Shown here in pieces: positions 49,496-54,582 of a stretch of DNA of 54,582 nt. The notes under the pieces are model-generated. The model was not told the DNA's origin and did no database searches. It saw only the letters and a list, made by a program, of their open reading frames with translations. Positions within the stretch are counted from its first letter, which is position 1, and each line of letters opens with the position of its first letter. The translations under genes and the position numbers were made by a program. The stretch covers positions 1 to 54,582 of the forward strand of contig JAHLFN010000081.1 of the NCBI GenBank assembly GCA_018883725.1. Direction: 5' to 3'. The DNA is from Candidatus Fusobacterium pullicola (GTDB lineage: Bacteria; Fusobacteriota; Fusobacteriia; Fusobacteriales; Fusobacteriaceae).

Positions 49496-51484
49496 TTATA
49501 AAGCTTTTAGATAATTGTAGAGTTCAGATAAAGATAAATTAAGAAATTCATCTTCTTTTGTTTCTAAAAGTTCAAATAAATTAAATAAAAAGTTATGATA
49601 AATATTTTTTTTATTTGTACAAAAACAAATAATTAAACTACAATATTTCTCTTTAAAAAAAATAGGTTTTTTTAATTTTAAAAAACTAAATTTGGTACTA
49701 AACACATTATTTTCATTTAAATAATGTGGAAAGATAGTCCTATTTCCAATATAGATATTATTATTTTTATTTGAAATACTTTCTTTTATTAATGAATCTA
49801 CATATGAATTTTCAATATATCTATGTTCAAGAAGAGGAGCAGTACAAAGTTTTATTCCTTCTTCTATTGAACTAATTTCATCAACTTCATTGATCAAAAA
49901 TGGTTCAATAAATTTTTCTTTATTATCTAAGGGCTTTTCATAAAAAAAAGGAGAGTAGTTATCTTTGAGAAAGATTTTTAATTTTTCGATTTCTAAATTA
50001 TCACAAAATTTTTCAAGTTCATAAATAAATTCTTCAGTATTTATCATAGAAATATCAAATGAAAAATTTTTCAAGTTTTCTATGTCAGCTTTAGTTAATA
50101 TAGGGCTAACTTTGACAATTGGAGTTTTGTCATTTCTCTCTTCTAGATCAATTGTTGTAATTATTAAGTCAAACTGACTATTAATATTCTGGTATTCTTG
50201 TAATGAATAAGTTTGAATACAATTAATTTTAAATAATTCTTTTAATCTCATTTTTAAAAAACTAGATGTACTAATACCAAAATTACAAACTATAGCAATG
50301 TTTTTGATTTTTTTATTTATTAAAGTTCTTTGAATAGCTCTTTCAAATAATAATACTACAAAGGCAATTTCATCTTCAGAGATTTTTAAATTTAAGTTTT
50401 TTTCAAAATTAAGAAAAATATTTTTACAGATTTCAAAAGAATCACTATAATCATGTTTAATTTCTCTCAATATAGAATTACCTAATGTAATATTCTTTAA
50501 ACTTCTGTAAAGTAAGGGTTTTAAATGGTTTAATAATTCGTGGTATAAAATTTTATCTCCAGTTAATGTAATATTTTTTAAATTTGAATACTCTAAAATA
50601 ATCTTATAAGTTTCAATTTCAATATTTAGCCAATTTTTAAAAATATTTAATGGATTTTTTATATTATAAGATGTACCAATTAAAAAATCACAAAGCCATA
50701 ATTTATCATCTAAATTTAGATTGGGAAAATTTTTATCTATAATTGTAAATTCAGAAGAATATTTAAAAAAATTTATATTTTCTCTATATTGTAATCTTGG
50801 TTTGTAAAATTTTAAAAGACAAATAAAAATAATAAATAAATTAAAAGCTTCATCAGAGGTATAAACATTATCTCTAATATTCATTAAAGAAGTACTATTA
50901 ATTTTAAATATTTTATTAGGATTTAAATATTCAAAAAAATAGGAATAGAAAAAAGATTTTTTTCTTGGTTTAAACTTTCCATTTTTAAAAATAATATATT
51001 TATTTAAAAATGAAACCATAAAAAAAATAAAATCAATATCTGTATATTTAAAATAATATTCTAAATTTTCATTTTGAAGTAGATATATTTTATTTTCTTT
51101 TAATATACTCTGTAATAATTTAATATCTGTTTTTAAAGTAGGTTTAGAAACTTCTAATTTTTTACTAAATAATGCTATATTTATATTTTCTTTAAAAATT
51201 AAAGAAAAAAGTATAAATAATGCAATTCTTTCATTTGTAGAAAATGAATAGTAAATTTTGTTAATATCATTAAAAACAATTTCGAGAGGTATATGGATAC
51301 CATTCCAACTTATATTTTGTTTATTTATTAAAATTTGATATTCATTTTTTAATTCAAAATTTAATTCTTCTATTTGGTAACGTATATTTCTTTCAGAAGT
51401 ATTTAAAAATATAGATAGATCATTTAAAGTGTTTAATTTTTCTAAAGATAGAAGTAATTCAAAATGTTTTTTATTTAAACTCAT
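49496..51484 (-). CDS. PRD-domain sugar PTS activator (BglG/MtlR-like)
   Basis: A 662-residue regulator. Two N-terminal helix-turn-helix regions (about 1-160) precede two PTS-regulation domains (about 180-390). An EIIB-like domain follows (VCNFGISTSSFLKMRL, with Cys in the usual site), then an EIIA-like domain at the C-terminus with the GNRTIFPH type histidine motif. Such proteins activate PTS operons and are switched by phosphorylation from HPr and EIIB. It is divergent from an EIIA-EIIB-EIIC operon and almost certainly controls it. The ATG at 51484, 7 bases after AAGGTG, is preferred to the GTG at 51493. The gene is even richer in A and T than its neighbours. Confidence 0.88.
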   Translation of the reverse strand: MSLNKKHFELLLSLEKLNTLNDLSIFLNTSERNIRYQIEELNFELKNEYQILINKQNISWNGIHIPLEIVFNDINKIYYSFSTNERIALFILFSLIFKENINIALFSKKLEVSKPTLKTDIKLLQSILKENKIYLLQNENLEYYFKYTDIDFIFFMVSFLNKYIIFKNGKFKPRKKSFFYSYFFEYLNPNKIFKINSTSLMNIRDNVYTSDEAFNLFIIFICLLKFYKPRLQYRENINFFKYSSEFTIIDKNFPNLNLDDKLWLCDFLIGTSYNIKNPLNIFKNWLNIEIETYKIILEYSNLKNITLTGDKILYHELLNHLKPLLYRSLKNITLGNSILREIKHDYSDSFEICKNIFLNFEKNLNLKISEDEIAFVVLLFERAIQRTLINKKIKNIAIVCNFGISTSSFLKMRLKELFKINCIQTYSLQEYQNINSQFDLIITTIDLEERNDKTPIVKVSPILTKADIENLKNFSFDISMINTEEFIYELEKFCDNLEIEKLKIFLKDNYSPFFYEKPLDNKEKFIEPFLINEVDEISSIEEGIKLCTAPLLEHRYIENSYVDSLIKESISNKNNNIYIGNRTIFPHYLNENNVFSTKFSFLKLKKPIFFKEKYCSLIICFCTNKKNIYHNFLFNLFELLETKEDEFLNLSLSELYNYLKAL

Positions 51485-51603
51485 AGTTTTCACCTTAAAA
51501 AAATATTTAATTTATTATATCATTTTTTATGAGAAGATGCTTCTAAAATTTATTTCAAAATATAATGAAAATAATTTATTCTTTTTGTTTTGAAAAAAAA
51601 TAT

Positions 51604-51619
51604 TTCGTTTTAAAATGAA
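51604..51619 (+). promoter_or_regulatory. Operator-like dyad before the PTS operon
   Basis: TTCGTTTTAAAATGAA is a 16-base near-palindrome (14 of 16 symmetric), ending 12 bp before the -35 of the EIIA promoter. That is where an activator such as the divergent PRD protein would bind. Confidence 0.5.
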
Positions 51620-51631
51620 GTGTTATTTATC

Positions 51632-51659
51632 TTGAAAAAAACAAAAAAACTGGTAAAAT
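51632..51659 (+). promoter_or_regulatory. Promoter of the PTS operon
   Basis: TTGAAA at 51632-51637, a 16-bp spacer and TGG-TAAAAT (-10 at 51654-51659), an extended -10. Confidence 0.6.
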
Positions 51660-51689
51660 TTGTGTATAGAATAAAAAGAGGTGATAAAA

Positions 51690-52139
51690 ATGGAAAAGAT
51701 TCTAAGTGAAGAAAATATTTTTTTAGAAATTGAAGCTAAAACAAAAGATGAGTTGCTAGAGTTACTTGCTGAAAAGTTAAACAAAGCAGGAAAATTGATA
51801 AACAAATCAACCTTTATCAAAGATATATATATTAGAGAGAATGAAGGTATTACAGGAATTGAAAATGGATTAGCATTACCACATGGTAAATCAGAAGGAG
51901 TAAAAGAAACAACTATTGTAGTAGCAAAATTGAAAAAAGCAATTGAATGGGAAACTTTAGATAATTCAAAAGTTGATCTAGTTGTTTTATTTGCTGTTAG
52001 GTTAGAAGATAAAAATGAATTGCATTTAAAATTATTGGCTAAAATAGCTGGAAATTTATCAGAAGAAGAAAATATAAATAGGATAAAAGAAATAAATGAT
52101 AAAAAAGAAATTATAAAAATTTTAGAAAAGGAGTGGTAA
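51690..52139 (+). CDS. PTS fructose-type EIIA component
   Basis: A 149-residue EIIA of the fructose/mannitol type (PTS_EIIA_2). The phosphorylated His65 lies in ENGLALPHGKS, the family's motif. It receives phosphate from HPr and passes it to EIIB. The ATG at 51690 follows AGAGGTG at good spacing. It is first in the EIIA-EIIB-EIIC-aldolase-ROK operon. Confidence 0.93.
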   Translation: MEKILSEENIFLEIEAKTKDELLELLAEKLNKAGKLINKSTFIKDIYIRENEGITGIENGLALPHGKSEGVKETTIVVAKLKKAIEWETLDNSKVDLVVLFAVRLEDKNELHLKLLAKIAGNLSEEENINRIKEINDKKEIIKILEKEW

Positions 52140-52141
52140 TT

Positions 52142-52450
52142 ATGAAAATTGTTGGAGTTTGTGCATGTACAGCTGGATTAGCTCATACTTTTATGGCTCA
52201 AAAGAAATTATTAAGCGTTGGTAAAGAAAGGGGACATCTTGTTAGTATTGAAACCCAAGGATCAATGGGGGTTGAGAATGAACTTTCTCCAGAAGAAATA
52301 AAAAATGCTGATTTTGTAATATTAGCTACAGATATAAAAATTGGTACTGAGAGATTTAAAGGTAAGAAAGTTATAAAAATTCCTACTAATGTAGCAATAA
52401 AAGGAACAGTAAAGTTATATGAAAAATTGGAGGAAAATATAGATAAGTAA
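52142..52450 (+). CDS. PTS fructose-type EIIB component
   Basis: A 102-residue EIIB of the fructose family. The phosphocysteine motif near the start is CACTAGLAHTFMAQ, with Cys9 matching the active cysteine of the CPTGIAHT consensus. It takes phosphate from EIIA and gives it to the incoming sugar. The ATG at 52142 is 8 bases after AAGGAG. Confidence 0.93.
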   Translation: MKIVGVCACTAGLAHTFMAQKKLLSVGKERGHLVSIETQGSMGVENELSPEEIKNADFVILATDIKIGTERFKGKKVIKIPTNVAIKGTVKLYEKLEENIDK

Positions 52451-52463
52451 GAGGTGAAAGATT

Positions 52464-53531
52464 ATGATAAAAAATTTACAAATAAAAAAACATTTATTAA
52501 CAGGAATATCATTTATGTTACCGCTAGTTGTAGCAGCAGGATTATGTATAGCAATAGGTCAAATTATACCTAGGTTTGGAATAGAAACCAAAATTAGTGA
52601 AGTTCTTGTGAATTTAGGTGTTTATGGTATGAATTTATTAGTACCTGTATTTTGTGCCTCTATAGCATATTCAATAGCAGATAAGCCTGGAATAGCTCCA
52701 GGATTAGTTTTAGGATATTTAGCGAATGAAATAAAAGCTGGATTTTTAGGAGGAATATTATTTGGATTTGTTGTTGGATTTGTGGTACTTTGGTTAAAGA
52801 AAAATATAAAAGTTCCTAAATCAATGGAAGGATTAGTTCCAGTAATGTTATTGCCATTACTATCAATAATTATTTGTGGTTTAGGTGCATATTTTATTGT
52901 AGGTGTTCCCATAGTAGCATTACAAAATTTTCTTTTAGATTTTTTAGTTAATTTGGACGGTAAGGGAAAATTTCTTACAGGAGCAATATTAGGGGGAATG
53001 GTAGGATTTGATTTTGGAGGACCAGTGAATAAAACTGCTTCTATTTTTGTTGATGGGCTTTTATTAAATGGAATATATGGTCCAGAAGCAGTTAAAGTAA
53101 TGGTGGCAATGGTTCCACCATTAGGATTAGGATTATCTGTTTTATTAACTAAAAATAAGTATACTAAGGCAGAAATAGAAGGAGCAAAAGTAGCTTTTCC
53201 AATGGGATTATGTATGATAACAGAGGGAGTAATACCAATAGCAGCAAGAGATCCAATTAGAGTTATAGCAGCAAGTACAATAAGTGGGATGATAGCTGGA
53301 GGATTATCAATGTTGTGGAATGTAGGATCGAGTATTCCATCAGGGGGAGTGTTTATAATACCGTTTGTTCAAAATCCATTAGGATTTATAGCTGCTTTAA
53401 TTATAGGAAGTTGTGTAATGGCGGCAATTCTTTCAATAACTAAAAAAGTACCTACTCCTGAAGAAGAAGAAGGAGAGTTAATTATGGAAGAGGATATGAA
53501 TTTGGATGATTTTGAGATAGAAAGTTTATAA
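52464..53531 (+). CDS. PTS fructose-type EIIC permease
   Basis: A 355-residue membrane permease with about nine or ten hydrophobic segments. FMLPLVVAAGLCIAIGQ opens the first, DKPGIAPGLVLGYL and GFDFGGPVNKTA are family motifs, and ITEGVIPIAARDP holds the sugar-binding Glu. It carries the sugar across the inner membrane with phosphorylation by EIIB. EIIA, EIIB and EIIC are separate proteins here, not fused. Confidence 0.93.
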   Translation: MIKNLQIKKHLLTGISFMLPLVVAAGLCIAIGQIIPRFGIETKISEVLVNLGVYGMNLLVPVFCASIAYSIADKPGIAPGLVLGYLANEIKAGFLGGILFGFVVGFVVLWLKKNIKVPKSMEGLVPVMLLPLLSIIICGLGAYFIVGVPIVALQNFLLDFLVNLDGKGKFLTGAILGGMVGFDFGGPVNKTASIFVDGLLLNGIYGPEAVKVMVAMVPPLGLGLSVLLTKNKYTKAEIEGAKVAFPMGLCMITEGVIPIAARDPIRVIAASTISGMIAGGLSMLWNVGSSIPSGGVFIIPFVQNPLGFIAALIIGSCVMAAILSITKKVPTPEEEEGELIMEEDMNLDDFEIESL

Positions 53532-53581
53532 GGAGTTAAAAATTTTATTAAAATATAAAATAATTGAGTGGAGGTAAAATT

Positions 53582-54445
53582 ATGTTAATGAACATGAAAG
53601 AATTATTACAAGTTGCACAAAAGGAGAAGTTTGCTGTAGGAGCTTATAACATAGGAAGTGCAGAATTATTAAAAACAGCTTTAGAAGAATGTGAAGCGAA
53701 TAATGCACCGATAATTTTAGCTATTCACCCCTCAGAGTTAGAATACTTAACAGATGAGTTTATAGAATATGTAAAAGTAAGAGCGATGAAAACACATATT
53801 CCAGCAGTAATTCATTTAGATCATGGTGGAACTAAAGAGCAAGTTATAAGAGCGATTAGATGTGGATTTACTTCAGTTATGATAGATGCTTCGCACTATT
53901 CATTTGAAGAAAATGTAAGAATTACAAAAGAGATAGTTGAAATAGCGAAACCTTTAAATGTATCTGTTGAAGCTGAGTTAGGAACAATTGGAAATTTAGG
54001 AGATTCATATGAAGGAGGAGCAAGTGAAATAATTTATACAGATCCAGTTAAAGCAAGGGAACTAGTCGAGAGAACAGGGATAGATACTTTAGCTGTTGCT
54101 ATAGGAACATCGCATGGGTTATATCCTAAATGGATGACTCCTAAATTAAATTTGGAATTATTAAAAGAAATAAAGAGTCAAGTAGGAATACCATTAGTAT
54201 TACATGGAGGATCTGCTAATCCTGATAATGAAATTGCGGAATCGGTTAAATTAGGTATTTGTAAAATAAATATTTCTAGCGATATAAAAAGTGTATTCTT
54301 TAAAAAAGTAAGAGAAACATTAAAAGAAAATGAAAAACTAATGGAGCCTCATGAAATTTTTTCAACTGCAATAAATGAAGCAAAAAAAGTTGTAAAACAT
54401 AAATTAGAGTTATTTAATTGTATTGACAAAGCAAGATTATATTAA
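53582..54445 (+). CDS. Class II ketose-bisphosphate aldolase
   Basis: A 287-residue zinc aldolase of the FbaA/GatY/KbaY class. HLDHGG (Asp and His, zinc and catalytic), SVMIDASH, EAELGTIGN and LHGGSA are the usual metal and phosphate motifs. It splits fructose or tagatose 1,6-bisphosphate (or a similar ketose bisphosphate) into dihydroxyacetone phosphate and glyceraldehyde phosphate. In a PTS operon it acts on the imported sugar, but exactly which one is not clear. The ATG at 53582 follows GGAGG at 7 bases. Confidence 0.92.
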   Translation: MLMNMKELLQVAQKEKFAVGAYNIGSAELLKTALEECEANNAPIILAIHPSELEYLTDEFIEYVKVRAMKTHIPAVIHLDHGGTKEQVIRAIRCGFTSVMIDASHYSFEENVRITKEIVEIAKPLNVSVEAELGTIGNLGDSYEGGASEIIYTDPVKARELVERTGIDTLAVAIGTSHGLYPKWMTPKLNLELLKEIKSQVGIPLVLHGGSANPDNEIAESVKLGICKINISSDIKSVFFKKVRETLKENEKLMEPHEIFSTAINEAKKVVKHKLELFNCIDKARLY

Positions 54446-54461
54446 CTCAGTGGAGAAATTT

Positions 54462-54582
54462 ATGATAATAGGTGCAATAGAAGCTGGAGGAACAAAATTT
54501 ATCTGTGGTGTTGGAAATGAAAAGGGAGAAATTTTTGAAAAAGTTAGTTTTCCTACTGAAACACCAGAAATTACTTTAGCAA
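54462..54582 (+). CDS. ROK-family fructokinase (partial, N-terminus)
   Basis: The gene runs off the right edge; 40 residues are visible. IGAIEAGGTKFICGVGNEKG is the phosphate-binding start typical of ROK fructokinases (ScrK/GmuE type), and the following FPTETPE is also family-like. It lies 17 bp after the aldolase gene with a GGAG site, so it is part of the PTS operon. A sugar kinase with a ketose-bisphosphate aldolase supports use of a ketose or a ketose-containing sugar. Confidence 0.85.
   Translation, partial: MIIGAIEAGGTKFICGVGNEKGEIFEKVSFPTETPEITLA

Overview
The window is AT-rich, densely packed chromosomal DNA. It most resembles a Fusobacterium, closer to the larger-genome species (mortiferum/varium/ulcerans type) than to F. 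nucleatum, although the species cannot be fixed from this sequence. The genus call rests on a FomA-type major outer-membrane porin, a truncated autotransporter N-terminus of the kind common in fusobacteria, a reverse rubrerythrin, HydG of [FeFe]-hydrogenase maturation, and HrcA/CIRCE heat-shock control in an organism with an outer membrane.

Layout. 1-9.3 kb holds mixed housekeeping and accessory genes: a SUFU-domain protein, a spore-photoproduct-lyase-like radical SAM enzyme with an SDR, reverse rubrerythrin, a YfcC transporter, an autotransporter remnant, a LexA-like XRE/S24 repressor opposite a small unknown gene, an RpiR regulator, proC, three tRNAs and a LysE exporter. 9.3-10.7 kb is the infC-rpmI-rplT operon, with an attenuator-type leader and an apparent AUU start codon on infC. 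10.7-18.2 kb holds hsp20 behind a degenerate CIRCE, a 1030-residue DUF4132 protein, comM/yifB and hydG. 38.5-44.6 kb is the hrcA-grpE-dnaK-(aldose epimerase)-dnaJ-yajC cluster. 44.7-49.5 kb holds a cell-wall amidase, a GerMN protein, yqeK, rnr and a small hypothetical. 49.5 kb to the end is a PTS sugar locus: PRD activator, EIIA, EIIB, EIIC, ketose-bisphosphate aldolase and the start of a ROK fructokinase.

The most interesting part is 18.4-38.4 kb. I read it as a cyclic-di-GMP-controlled chaperone-usher pilus locus of the alternate, CS1/alpha-like kind. Two class-I c-di-GMP riboswitches, each followed by an intrinsic terminator, precede two transcription units. The first encodes a pilin-like subunit, a periplasmic-sensor HD-GYP phosphodiesterase, an orphan peptide-binding protein, a two-domain putative tip adhesin, an usher, a repeat protein, a one-domain chaperone, a second pilin-like subunit and a full two-domain chaperone. 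The second encodes the probable major pilin and a FomA-family porin. The flanking genes are c-di-GMP and phosphorelay proteins: a Cache-domain hybrid histidine kinase and a REC-HD-GYP response regulator upstream, and a PAS-GGDEF cyclase with an intact inhibitory site and a second hybrid kinase downstream. Sensing, synthesis, breakdown, riboswitch readout and the surface structure therefore appear to be encoded together, with a phosphodiesterase inside the operon that the riboswitch controls.

All assignments come from reading motifs and comparing with remembered families. No searches or structure predictions were run.
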